The notes under the pieces were generated by a model. It was not told the origin of the DNA, did no database searches, and worked only from the letters and a program-made list of their open reading frames with translations. A program made the position numbers and the translations under genes. Shown here one piece after another: positions 54,243-62,485 of a DNA stretch of 64,000 bases; position 1 is the first letter of the stretch, and the number at the start of each line of letters is the position of its first letter. The stretch comes from Mucilaginibacter sp. Bleaf8 (GTDB taxonomy: Bacteria > Bacteroidota > Bacteroidia > Sphingobacteriales > Sphingobacteriaceae): NCBI RefSeq assembly GCF_018390515.1, contig NZ_JAHBBK010000005.1, forward strand, positions 124,001 through 188,000, written 5' to 3'.

Positions 54243-55640
54243 TTAGTTCATCGCTGCAGCCAAAGTATCTGTGGGCGTTTTATCCTCATCCTGCAAGGTG
54301 AATAATATTGGCACGGTATATTGCACCCTGACAGTTTTGCCGTTTTGCCTGCCGGGCATCCACCGTGGCGACTGCGCCATCACCCGTATGGCTTCATCGC
54401 CAAGGCCAGCGCCCGGATCGCGCAGGGAATGGATGTTGGACAGGCTACCGTCTTTTTCTACCACGAAGGTAATGATAGCCCTACCCTGTACATTGCTCTC
54501 GTAGGCCAGTTTAGGATAGCGTATATGCTGTGCTATATATCGATAGAATTTTTCCATTCCCCCTTCAAACTCGGGCACCTGTTCAACCGAGGTAAACACC
54601 TCGTTCGTCTGCTTTATATTGTTATCTGTTGCTTCGGCCAAAGCTGGTTCCCGAGGAAACTCAGCTTCTGATTCAGATAGCTTACCCGCAAAGCTTAATT
54701 GCCTGTTTCTATTCAGTTCATTAGGTTGCTGCTTGACATTTGCACTTTTGATATCAGTACCGGCAGGCGCATCTAATACGCGCTCCGCTTTGTGCTGAAT
54801 TGCTTTAACCACACTGCTGTTACTGATAGTTGCCGAAGATAAAGCCAGCATCAGTATAAATAATGGGGCCGAAAAGCCATACTTAACTAAAGCTACCCGC
54901 CGAGATTTACTTTTTTGCAGCATCCATATGCGCTGCTTGAGCATACTGTTATTAAAGAAGGTATTAGTTAAGTTATGTGTAGGTACATTAAAAGTTTGGC
55001 TTAGCAACAGCATGGCATACTCACTTTTGCTATAGCCCTCATTGATGGCATTGCTATCGGCAATATATTCATGGATATGCTTTATAGCCTTGCGGCACAG
55101 GTAAACCACCGGGTTAAACCAGTTAATAATCACTATTGCCTCCACCAGCAATATATCGGCCGAATGCCATTGCCGGGCGTGTACCTGCTCATGCGCCATT
55201 ATGGCGCCCTGCTGCTGCATGTTCTCGTCTACCTTAATTTTTTTAAAGAACGACCAGGCAGCGGCTTCCGGCTTTTGCCGCAACAACCTTTTTACGGCAA
55301 TGAGTTGCCACAGCAACTTAATGCCAAACACTATTGCACCGGCAAAATATATACCCGCTATAATTTGCCCCAGAGTAATATTACTTTGCTGCTGGGCCTT
55401 GATAAGAAAAACAATCTGCGGATTAACCTGATAAATGGTTTGCCGTACCTGCTCGGTAATAAACCACTGCTTTACCCACTGCACCTGTACCAGCGGTAGT
55501 ATAAATGATAACACTGCCGTACCCACAAGATAAATGCGGTTTAGCTGAAAAAATGTTTCGCGCCGCAACAGCAAAGCATAAAACCCGAAAAACAGTATCA
55601 GGTATAGGTTTACGAGCAAAAGGTAATGCCACCAGGTCAT
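54243..55640 (-). CDS. M56 (BlaR1-type) metallopeptidase with TonB C-terminal domain
   Basis: A 465-residue membrane protease predicted to relay a signal by cleaving its partner BlaI. Three N-terminal helices are followed by the zinc motif H150-E151-x-x-H154 (AHEQVHARQWH) with Glu191 (HEYIAD), then a further helix (~248-272). A linker leads to a TonB C-terminal domain (~350-450: EVFTSVEQVPEF, IRYPKLAYESNVQGRAIITFVVEKDGSL). In classical BlaR1 the external part binds beta-lactams; here it is a TonB-like domain, so the signal is probably different. It lies 11 bases after blaI. The signal is unknown. Confidence 0.87.
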   Translation of the reverse strand: MTWWHYLLLVNLYLILFFGFYALLLRRETFFQLNRIYLVGTAVLSFILPLVQVQWVKQWFITEQVRQTIYQVNPQIVFLIKAQQQSNITLGQIIAGIYFAGAIVFGIKLLWQLIAVKRLLRQKPEAAAWSFFKKIKVDENMQQQGAIMAHEQVHARQWHSADILLVEAIVIINWFNPVVYLCRKAIKHIHEYIADSNAINEGYSKSEYAMLLLSQTFNVPTHNLTNTFFNNSMLKQRIWMLQKSKSRRVALVKYGFSAPLFILMLALSSATISNSSVVKAIQHKAERVLDAPAGTDIKSANVKQQPNELNRNRQLSFAGKLSESEAEFPREPALAEATDNNIKQTNEVFTSVEQVPEFEGGMEKFYRYIAQHIRYPKLAYESNVQGRAIITFVVEKDGSLSNIHSLRDPGAGLGDEAIRVMAQSPRWMPGRQNGKTVRVQYTVPILFTLQDEDKTPTDTLAAAMN

Positions 55641-55651
55641 ATCACATCGGG

Positions 55652-56023
55652 TTATTTGTCCTTAAACTTTTCAATCAGTTTCATAATTTCATCGGCCTCT
55701 TTTACATCTATCTTTTCTTTTTGCACAAAAAAAGAAAACATCCTTTTTACCGAATTATCAAAATAGCCGGTCAGGAGTTTATCGGTGGCAAAGTTTTGAT
55801 ATTGCTCTTTACTGATGACAGGATGATACTCATGGCTTTTGCCAAAAGCAGTATGGCCTACAAAGCCTTTGTTTTCTAAAATACGGATAATAGTAGATAC
55901 GGTATTGTATGCCGGCTTGGGCTCGGGCAGCAAATCTATTACATCTTTAACATAGCCTTTACCAAGTTGCCAAAGCACCTGCATAATTTGTTCTTCGGCA
56001 CGGGTAAGCTCTTTAATTTCCAT
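55652..56023 (-). CDS. BlaI/MecI/CopY family repressor
   Basis: A 123-residue winged-helix repressor: ELTRAEEQIMQVLWQLGKGYVKDV (helix-turn-helix start), YNTVSTIIRILENKGFVGH (recognition helix and wing) and a C-terminal dimerisation/cleavage region (~70-123). It precedes the M56 protease by 11 bases, the standard blaI-blaR1 layout. A candidate operator 67 bases upstream of the ATG is repeated in front of the TonB-domain gene at 57.6 kb, suggesting autoregulation and a small regulon. Confidence 0.92.
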   Translation of the reverse strand: MEIKELTRAEEQIMQVLWQLGKGYVKDVIDLLPEPKPAYNTVSTIIRILENKGFVGHTAFGKSHEYHPVISKEQYQNFATDKLLTGYFDNSVKRMFSFFVQKEKIDVKEADEIMKLIEKFKDK

Positions 56024-56089
56024 AGTATAAACACTTTAACTTACTGAAAGATATGTACCTGTCAGCTAAATTGGTATAATGATAAATTT

Positions 56090-56106
56090 ACAACTAATTA
56101 TTTAGT
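56090..56106. promoter_or_regulatory. Candidate BlaI operator before blaI
   Basis: ACAACTAATTATTTAGT, a near-palindrome around CTAATTATTTAG. It is identical, in reverse complement, to 58228-58244. It adjoins a TAAATTTA (56083-56090) usable as a -7 element on the minus strand, so bound repressor would block the promoter. Confidence 0.6.
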
Positions 56107-56188
56107 CAACAAATTTTTTCTATGTACTGAACATTTTAATAATTGAAACAGTTATTTTTCATTTTACCAATTAGATACAAACATATAC

Positions 56189-57577
56189 ATGCATATTACT
56201 TTTCATGGTGCTGCCCGCAATGTAACCGGCAGCAAACATATTGTACAACTAAATGACGGTACCAGCATTTTGCTGGACTGCGGCATGTTCCAGGGACTGG
56301 GCGAAAAAACGGATGGATATAACGACCACCTGGGCTTTAACCCGCTCAAGGTAGATTATATGATTTTGTCGCACGCCCATATCGACCATTGCGGACTGAT
56401 CCCTAAGCTACTTGCCGAAGGTTTTAAAGGCACTATATTTTGCACCGCGCCAACTATGGAACTGGCGCAGATACTGATGCTTGACTCGGCCAAGATACAG
56501 CAGCAGGATGCCGAGTATACTAAACGCAAAGGCCACCCCGAAGAAGCCTTATATACCGAAGAGGATGTGATGGAGGCTATGCACCTGTTTAAGGTGGTAG
56601 ATTATAACGAAGAGTATGAAATTACCCCGCGCATAAAGTTCCGGCTTACTGATGCCGGGCACGTAATAGGCAGCGCCGCTATACATCTTACTATTTTTGA
56701 GGATGCCAAGCAAACACAAATTACCTTTAGCGGAGACGTGGGCAGGTATGGTGATTTGATACTGCGCAATCCGCAAAAATTTCCACAGGCCGATTACATT
56801 CTGCTGGAATCAACCTATGGCGACTCGCTGCACAAAGAGCTGGAACCCATTGAGGATGCGTTGCAGGAAATCATCCGCGAAACCTGTATTACCAATGGCG
56901 GCAAGGTAATTATACCAGCCTTTAGCGTGGGCCGCACGCAGGAATTATTATTTGCCCTAAACAGCCTGGAACTGAAGGGCCGCCTGCCCGATGTAGCTTA
57001 TTATGTAGATAGCCCACTATCAGAAAAAGCTACACAGGTAATTAAGGACCATCCTGAGGAATACAACAACCGGGTAAACAAAATTATGGAGGTGGATGAT
57101 GACCCGTTTGCCTTTAAAGGGCTCAAATTTATCCAGTCGACCGAAGAATCTATTGCACTGAATGATGACCCGCGGCCATGCGTAATTATATCCTCATCGG
57201 GCATGGCCGAAGCTGGCCGAGTGCGGCACCACATCCGCAACAATATTAACAATGCCAAGAATACAATTTTGATGGTAGGCTACTCTGAACCTTCATCATT
57301 AGGCGGGCACCTCATCCGGGGCGATCATGAAGTATTCATTTTTGGCGAGCGCCATGAGGTAAAAGCCCGCGTATGCGCCATCAAATCCATGAGCGCCCAC
57401 GGCGATTATGAAGATTTGCTTCGCTTTTTATCCTGTCAGGACCCGGCTCAGGTGAAAAAGGTTTTCCTGGTACATGGCGAGTACGATACCCAGCAAAAGT
57501 TTGCCGAACGGTTAGCTGAAAATGGTTTTGCCAACGTGGAAATCCCCTACCAGCACCAAAAGATAGAGCTGGAATAA
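56189..57577 (+). CDS. MBL-fold beta-CASP metallohydrolase (CPSF73/Ysh1-like)
   Basis: A 462-residue nuclease-type metallo-beta-lactamase. Metal motif H62-A-H64-I-D66-H67 (SHAHIDHCG), later AGHVIGSAA and SGDVGR, a beta-CASP domain (~200-340, with YLLESTYGDSLH-like motif and PAFSVGRTQELL) and the RMMBL end (SMSAHGDYEDLL, VHGEYD). Proteins with this layout act on RNA ends; it is not a beta-lactamase. It lies between the blaI unit and the TonB-domain gene, but on the opposite strand, so shared regulation is not implied. Confidence 0.9.
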   Translation: MHITFHGAARNVTGSKHIVQLNDGTSILLDCGMFQGLGEKTDGYNDHLGFNPLKVDYMILSHAHIDHCGLIPKLLAEGFKGTIFCTAPTMELAQILMLDSAKIQQQDAEYTKRKGHPEEALYTEEDVMEAMHLFKVVDYNEEYEITPRIKFRLTDAGHVIGSAAIHLTIFEDAKQTQITFSGDVGRYGDLILRNPQKFPQADYILLESTYGDSLHKELEPIEDALQEIIRETCITNGGKVIIPAFSVGRTQELLFALNSLELKGRLPDVAYYVDSPLSEKATQVIKDHPEEYNNRVNKIMEVDDDPFAFKGLKFIQSTEESIALNDDPRPCVIISSSGMAEAGRVRHHIRNNINNAKNTILMVGYSEPSSLGGHLIRGDHEVFIFGERHEVKARVCAIKSMSAHGDYEDLLRFLSCQDPAQVKKVFLVHGEYDTQQKFAERLAENGFANVEIPYQHQKIELE

Positions 57578-57584
57578 TTACTAG

Positions 57585-57630
57585 CAGGCAGGCTATACCC
57601 AAACGCTAATGCACTGGTATAGCCTGCCTG
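57585..57630. terminator. Bidirectional terminator, beta-CASP / TonB-domain genes
   Basis: Perfect 15-base arms (57585-57599, 57616-57630) around a 16-base loop, between convergent genes ending at 57577 and 57644. Confidence 0.87.
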
Positions 57631-57643
57631 TATTTTAGCCCGG

Positions 57644-58186
57644 TTAATTTTTATAGCTCACTACAACTACTTCATCTGTTGTAGTTTTATTTTTAGTGCT
57701 TCCTACTTTATTGGTGGGCTGCCCTTTTTCAGATTTGGGCTCTTTACCGTCATTCTTTATAATAGAGAATTGTACCGGAACGGTATATTGTACCCGCACC
57801 ACATGGTTGTTTTGCGTACCTGGCTTCCATTTGGGTGATGCAGCTATTACTCTTTTGGCTTCATTCGCCAGCGATTGGTCGGGCGAGCGCACGGCTTTTA
57901 CGTCGCTCAGCGAGCCGTCTTTCTCCACAATAAAGGTAACGATGACCCTGCCGGTAATATTCTTATCACGCGCTGGGGCAGGGTATCTGATATTTTTGCC
58001 TAGGTACTGGTAAAAGGCTTCCATACCTCCAGGAAACTCGGGCGTATGCTCTACTGATGTAAACACCTCGTTGCCTGTGCTTTTTTGTTGTGCCCTGCTA
58101 ATATTATAGCTCAGCATTAGTGTTAATGTCAGGATACAGCCGGCACCCTTGGCAACCCAGCTGTTGTTAAATTTTCTTGTTTTCAT
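57644..58186 (-). CDS. Stand-alone TonB C-terminal domain protein
   Basis: A 180-residue protein with an N-terminal helix (~14-32; signal peptide or anchor, ending SRAQ) and one TonB C-terminal domain (~40-150). That domain is closely similar to the C-terminal domain of the M56 protease 3 kb away: EVFTSVEHTPEFPGGMEAFY, IRYPAPARDKNITGRVIVTFIVEKDGSL. A Lys/Thr-rich tail follows. It lacks the proline-rich stalk of true energy transducers, so I infer a periplasmic domain rather than a working TonB. The shared operator places it in the BlaI regulon. Possibly a ligand or competitor for the protease sensor (inference). Confidence 0.8.
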   Translation of the reverse strand: MKTRKFNNSWVAKGAGCILTLTLMLSYNISRAQQKSTGNEVFTSVEHTPEFPGGMEAFYQYLGKNIRYPAPARDKNITGRVIVTFIVEKDGSLSDVKAVRSPDQSLANEAKRVIAASPKWKPGTQNNHVVRVQYTVPVQFSIIKNDGKEPKSEKGQPTNKVGSTKNKTTTDEVVVVSYKN

Positions 58187-58204
58187 AACTATTGGTATTT
58201 ATAA

Positions 58205-58216
58205 CTAAATCTTTAG
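58205..58216. promoter_or_regulatory. Second, weaker operator-like site before the TonB-domain gene
   Basis: CTAAATCTTTAG, a perfect inverted repeat of CTAAA/TTTAG, 24 bases from the main site. It lies between the presumed -7 element (58218-58225) and the gene. Confidence 0.4.
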
Positions 58217-58227
58217 GTAAAGATATA

Positions 58228-58244
58228 ACTAAATAATTAGTTGT
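58228..58244. promoter_or_regulatory. Candidate BlaI operator before the TonB-domain gene
   Basis: ACTAAATAATTAGTTGT, identical in reverse complement to the 17 bases upstream of blaI. It lies two bases from TATCTTTA (minus strand, 58225-58218), a usable -7 element for the gene starting at 58186. Confidence 0.6.
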
Positions 58245-58287
58245 CAAGTTTTGAAGAAAGAAAATTTTATTGGCGAGATTCTAATAA

Positions 58288-58731
58288 CTATCCGTTCAGC
58301 TTACCCATTATACGCAGTTTATTTGCCAGTTCAAGGTAATCATCATCATAAGAGGTAGCTATCAGTCGTATACTGTACGGATGTACACGTAACTTAAATA
58401 TGATGTATCTCTCTTCATACCTACTATTCATATTGCGTACCGTTTTGGTGTCCGTTACAATTTGTGTTACATCAAACCAATTAAAATATCCATACTTGCG
58501 AATTCTGACTCCTTTTTCATCAGCATCAATAGCATAAGTACGTTCATTTTTAATAAGATATCTGACATATAAGGTCAAATATATAGTATAAATAAGCAAT
58601 GTAATTACGAAGGCTGTCAGATAACCTGATACCACGTTAGACATAGCTATGAATACTATAAGAAGCATACAAAGCGGAATAATAAGCCACCAAATATGAC
58701 TGTTATCTTTTACCTTAATGGATGCTGACAT
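58288..58731 (-). CDS. Small membrane protein with PH-like C-terminal part
   Basis: A 147-residue protein with two membrane helices (~13-32, 36-56) and a soluble C-terminal domain (~65-147). That domain is beta-rich (YAIDADEKGVRIRKYGYFNWFDVTQIV...) and ends in a helix (YLELANKLRIMG), a layout of bacterial PH-like membrane proteins. No firm family. It begins two bases after the next gene upstream on the strand, so they are coupled. The local sequence is clearly more AT-rich than the flanking genes. Confidence 0.65.
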   Translation of the reverse strand: MSASIKVKDNSHIWWLIIPLCMLLIVFIAMSNVVSGYLTAFVITLLIYTIYLTLYVRYLIKNERTYAIDADEKGVRIRKYGYFNWFDVTQIVTDTKTVRNMNSRYEERYIIFKLRVHPYSIRLIATSYDDDYLELANKLRIMGKLNG

Positions 58732-58733
58732 GT

Positions 58734-59210
58734 TTAAATGTTAGATATAAGCACAGCAACATTGCTGTCGGTGGCTGTGGCAATGCTTAGTTGCGGAGCA
58801 TATGATATAATATAATTACTAACGCGGTCTGCCCAGTCCTTATCAAGATTCAAATTATCTATCCGAACTACACTATCATTAATATTCTTAACGAGTATCC
58901 TATTTTGCTGGATTTCTATTTGCTTTACCAACCTTAAATCGAACGCCGTATTATACCCCGAAATCAGCATTTCATTTCCATTAATTTCTATTTTAGCATT
59001 TGGTAGGTGGTAGATACCATTAAACACGATCAGCATACTTAAACAAAAGCCCAGGATAAAAAGATAGATGCCGATACCTGTATCAAATACAAACAAAAGC
59101 ACACACCCGATTGATAAAAGAACACCGAATATAATAGCGGTCATTATAAGTAGGGAACAGCAGGTACTTTGCCTTACCAAGCCGGTAAACAACGTTTTGA
59201 TAGGAAACAT
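58734..59210 (-). CDS. Small membrane protein, PH-like paralogue
   Basis: A 158-residue protein with two membrane helices (~19-43, 48-66) and a beta-rich C-terminal part (AKIEINGNEMLISGYNTAFDLRLVKQIEIQ) similar in plan to the next gene. The start is uncertain: ATG 59210 overlaps the preceding gene by 128 bases, and ATG 59144 (MTAIIFGVLLS) reduces this to 62. Function unknown. Confidence 0.55.
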   Translation of the reverse strand: MFPIKTLFTGLVRQSTCCSLLIMTAIIFGVLLSIGCVLLFVFDTGIGIYLFILGFCLSMLIVFNGIYHLPNAKIEINGNEMLISGYNTAFDLRLVKQIEIQQNRILVKNINDSVVRIDNLNLDKDWADRVSNYIISYAPQLSIATATDSNVAVLISNI

Positions 59211-59358
59211 ACACCAAATACAGGAACGATAGCGACAAATAAACGTAGATAATGATCGGGCTATCTACGCCCCATATAACTATGCGCGACAGAATAAACG
59301 TAAACAGTATATAAGATGCTACAGAAAGAAAAGTTTTCAGATCGTCGTTCAGTTTCAT
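59083..59358 (-). CDS. Short membrane protein at the head of the PH-like unit
   Basis: From ATG 59358 (MKLNDDLKTFLSVASYILF) a 91-residue protein with two to three hydrophobic segments. It overlaps the next gene in another frame. It may be genuine, or the two frames may be one gene broken by a frameshift. No family recognised. Confidence 0.45.
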   Translation of the reverse strand: MKLNDDLKTFLSVASYILFTFILSRIVIWGVDSPIIIYVYLSLSFLYLVYVSYQNVVYRLGKAKYLLFPTYNDRYYIRCSFINRVCAFVCI

Positions 59359-59414
59359 GTGATGGGTTGGCTTACGCAAACATACTGTTTGTACCTGAAA
59401 AACCGGCCAAACAA

Positions 59415-59442
59415 AAAGAGGCGTAATTACTTACGCCTCTTT
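59415..59442 (-). terminator. Terminator after uvrA
   Basis: Perfect 12-base arms (59415-59426, 59431-59442), four-base loop, T-rich on the minus strand, 29 bases past the uvrA stop. Confidence 0.87.
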
Positions 59443-59470
59443 CCTATATTATCCTATTTTATTCCTGAAT

Positions 59471-62332
59471 TTACACGCTTACAGGTACGCTTATACCCAT
59501 CTCTTTGGCCAGGAACTGCCCGGTAAAGCTTTCCTTTACCTTGCACAAGCCTTCGGGTGTGCCTTTGTACAGGATCTGACCACCGCCCGATCCGCCTTCA
59601 GGGCCCAGGTCAATCACGTGGTCAACCACTTTGATCACGTCCAGGTTGTGTTCAATCACTAACACGGTATTGCCTTTATCAACCAGTTGCTGCAATACGC
59701 CTAACAGCACATTGATATCCTCAAAGTGCAACCCGGTAGTTGGCTCATCCAAAATGTAAAATGTGTTGCCGGTATCTTTTTTAGACAGCTCGGTAGCCAG
59801 TTTTACCCGCTGCGCCTCGCCCCCCGACAGGGTTAACGATGATTGGCCTAAGGTGATATAGCCCAAACCCACATCATTCAGGGTTCTTACCTTACGATGA
59901 ATGGATGGAATATGCTCAAAAAATGCCGTAGCATCCTCAATACTCATATCCAGCACATCACTAATGGACTTGCCACGGTAACGCACTTCCAAAGTTTCAC
60001 GGTTGTAACGCTTGCCGCCACATTCCTCGCAAGGCACTTGTACATCGGGTAGAAAGTTCATTTCGATTACTTTCTGACCGGCACCCTGGCAGGTTTCGCA
60101 GCGGCCACCTTTTACGTTGAACGAGAAACGGCCCGGTTTATAACCCCGTATCTTCGACTCAGGCAATTGCACGTACAGCGCGCGTATATCCGAGAACACC
60201 CCGGTATACGTAGCCGGGTTTGAGCGTGGCGTACGACCAATAGGCGTTTGGTCAATTTCAATTACTTTATCTATATGCTCCAGCCCCTCAATCTTATCAT
60301 AAGGCAGCGGGTGCTTTTTAGCCCTGAAAAAGTGATGGTTCAGTATCGGGTACAAGGTCTCCGTAATTAAACTGGATTTACCACTTCCTGATACACCGGT
60401 AATGCCAATGAGCTTACCCAATGGAAACTGCACGGTAACTTTTTTCAGGTTATGGCCGGTAGCTTTTTTCAAGGTAAGTACCTTGCCGTTACCTTCACGC
60501 CGTTTTTTGGGGATGGCAATCTCGCGCTCGCCGTTCAGATAGGATGTAGTTAAGGTATGTGCCGCCATCAGTTCTTTGGGCGTGCCCTCGGCTACTACCG
60601 TACCGCCATGCACACCGGCCGCAGGACCCATGTCAATCACATGGTCGGCTTCCAGAATCATGTCTTTATCGTGCTCCACCACCAATACGGTGTTACCCAA
60701 ATCGCGCAGGTTTTTCAGGGCATTAATCAACCGGTCGTTATCACGCTGGTGCAGGCCAATGCTGGGTTCATCGAGGATGTACATCACGTTCATCAGCTGC
60801 GAACCAATCTGCGTAGCCAAGCGGATGCGCTGTGCTTCGCCGCCCGATAAGGTACGGGCCGTACGGTCAAGCGTAAGATAGCTCAAACCTACATCCAGCA
60901 AAAAGCCAATGCGGGCGCGAATCTCTTTCAATATCTCGCGGGCAATAACGTTCTGGCGTTCGTTCAGGCGCTCTTCCAAGCCGTTGAACCAGTCTTGCAG
61001 GGTACGGATATCCATGCTGGCCAGTTCAAATATATTTTTCTCGTCTACCTTAAAATGCAGTGATTCTTTCTTTAACCGGGCACCTTCGCAAACCGGGCAG
61101 GTTTTCAGCACGCGGTAAGCTTCCAGGTCGTCAGCTATTTCGTCGCCTTTGCGTTCCTGCTGCTCTTCCAGCATGCGGATCAGGCCATCAAAAGTTACCT
61201 GGTAGCTTTGTACGTTCCATTTATTGTGCTCAACCGATACCGTAAGTAATTCATGCGAACCATTCAGGATAATATCCAGCTTTTCGCGCGGAATTTTTTC
61301 AATCGGTACAGATAGTGAGAACTCATACTTTTTAGCCAGCGCTTTCAGCACATGGAATATCCATGTTTCACGGTACTCACCTATCGGGGCCAAACCGCCG
61401 TTAATGATGCTTAGCTTTGGATTGGGTATTACCGAGCTTTCATCCACCACAAAGATATATCCCAAGCCATCGCACTTATCACAAGCGCCATAAGGCGAAT
61501 TGAAGGAGAAAGTATTAGGCTGCGGCTCATCGTAGGATATACCGGATATAGGATCCATCAGGTACTTACTGAAGTAAGATACATTGTTATCTTTATCAGC
61601 AATACGAATAATGCCTTTGGCCGTTTTTAACGCCGATTGCACAGAAGTATACAAACGTTTGCTATCTTTTTCACTGATCATCAGGCGATCAACCACAATA
61701 TCAATATCGTGAATCTTATAGCGGTCTACCTGCATTTTGGGCTCTACGTCCATAATAGCGCCGTCCACATAAACTTTCAGGTAGCCTTGCTTGCGTATCT
61801 GCTCAAATAATTCGCGGTAGTGCCCTTTACGTCCTTTTACCACCGGAGCCAGAATATTTACCGGCTGCCCGTCAAACTTTTCCATAATGGCACGCAAAAT
61901 CTGGTCTTCGCTCATGCGTTCCATCTTTTGGCCCGATACGTAAGAGTAAGCCTCGCCTGCACGGGCATACAGCAAACGCATAAAATCGTAAATCTCAGTA
62001 ATGGTACCTACCGTTGAGCGTGGATTTTTGCTGGTGGTTTTCTGCTCAATGGCTATAACCGGGCTCAGGCCCGATACCTTATCCACATCCGGCCGCTCCA
62101 TACCGCCCATAAACTGGCGGGAGTAAGCCGAAAAGGTTTCCATATAACGGCGCTGCCCCTCGGCATAAATGGTATCAAACGCCAGTGATGATTTACCGCT
62201 GCCACTTAAACCGGTAATTACCACCAGCTGGTTGCGCGGAAAAGAAACGTCTATATTTTTCAGATTATGTACCCGGGCTCCGTACACTTCCACATCGCTT
62301 TGCTCGCCCAGATCAATAGGTTTTGTGCTCAT
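59471..62332 (-). CDS. uvrA: Excinuclease ABC subunit A
   Basis: Damage-recognition ATPase of nucleotide excision repair. The 953-residue protein has two ABC modules: Walker A GLSGSGKS (~39-46) and GVSGSGKS (~645), signature LSGGEAQR twice, and Walker B ILDEPSIGL and ILDEPTTGL. Zinc fingers are CDKCDGLGY (~285) with CPVCEGARL, and CETCQGAGQ with CEECGGKR (~750-780). All intact, as in class I UvrA. Its partner uvrB is 48 kb away on the same strand. Single-gene transcript with its own terminator. Confidence 0.97.
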   Translation of the reverse strand: MSTKPIDLGEQSDVEVYGARVHNLKNIDVSFPRNQLVVITGLSGSGKSSLAFDTIYAEGQRRYMETFSAYSRQFMGGMERPDVDKVSGLSPVIAIEQKTTSKNPRSTVGTITEIYDFMRLLYARAGEAYSYVSGQKMERMSEDQILRAIMEKFDGQPVNILAPVVKGRKGHYRELFEQIRKQGYLKVYVDGAIMDVEPKMQVDRYKIHDIDIVVDRLMISEKDSKRLYTSVQSALKTAKGIIRIADKDNNVSYFSKYLMDPISGISYDEPQPNTFSFNSPYGACDKCDGLGYIFVVDESSVIPNPKLSIINGGLAPIGEYRETWIFHVLKALAKKYEFSLSVPIEKIPREKLDIILNGSHELLTVSVEHNKWNVQSYQVTFDGLIRMLEEQQERKGDEIADDLEAYRVLKTCPVCEGARLKKESLHFKVDEKNIFELASMDIRTLQDWFNGLEERLNERQNVIAREILKEIRARIGFLLDVGLSYLTLDRTARTLSGGEAQRIRLATQIGSQLMNVMYILDEPSIGLHQRDNDRLINALKNLRDLGNTVLVVEHDKDMILEADHVIDMGPAAGVHGGTVVAEGTPKELMAAHTLTTSYLNGEREIAIPKKRREGNGKVLTLKKATGHNLKKVTVQFPLGKLIGITGVSGSGKSSLITETLYPILNHHFFRAKKHPLPYDKIEGLEHIDKVIEIDQTPIGRTPRSNPATYTGVFSDIRALYVQLPESKIRGYKPGRFSFNVKGGRCETCQGAGQKVIEMNFLPDVQVPCEECGGKRYNRETLEVRYRGKSISDVLDMSIEDATAFFEHIPSIHRKVRTLNDVGLGYITLGQSSLTLSGGEAQRVKLATELSKKDTGNTFYILDEPTTGLHFEDINVLLGVLQQLVDKGNTVLVIEHNLDVIKVVDHVIDLGPEGGSGGGQILYKGTPEGLCKVKESFTGQFLAKEMGISVPVSV

Positions 62333-62412
62333 ATTTTAGTTAGGAAACAAGTATTAAACTTGCATTAGGCAGCTAAGTTTTAACGCCGCCGTAATTCTCT
62401 CAAACAGAGCTG

Positions 62413-62420
62413 CAAATATA
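62413..62420 (-). promoter_or_regulatory. Candidate -7 element for uvrA
   Basis: The minus strand reads TATATTTG, 80 bases before the ATG at 62332. No -33 box at the ideal spacing. Confidence 0.42.
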
Positions 62421-62423
62421 CGG

Positions 62424-62452
62424 AAAAAAGGCCGGGCAACATAGCGTTGGCC
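62424..62452 (-). terminator. Terminator after the lytic transglycosylase gene
   Basis: A G/C hairpin with arms 62434-62440 and 62446-62452 (one mismatch), followed on the minus strand by CCTTTTTTCC (62431-62422), 34 bases past the stop at 62486. Confidence 0.62.
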
Positions 62453-62485
62453 GACCGGGTGTGCTCCGTAATAGCGGGTTATTTA

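Noticed and set aside
56189..57577. A metallo-beta-lactamase-fold gene beside blaI/blaR1 suggested a beta-lactam resistance island.
   Set aside because: The protein has beta-CASP and RMMBL parts typical of RNA nucleases, and is on the opposite strand with its own terminator. No beta-lactamase is present.
57644..58186. A true TonB energy transducer.
   Set aside because: There is no proline-rich spanning region and no exbB/exbD nearby; the domain matches the M56 protease tail better.
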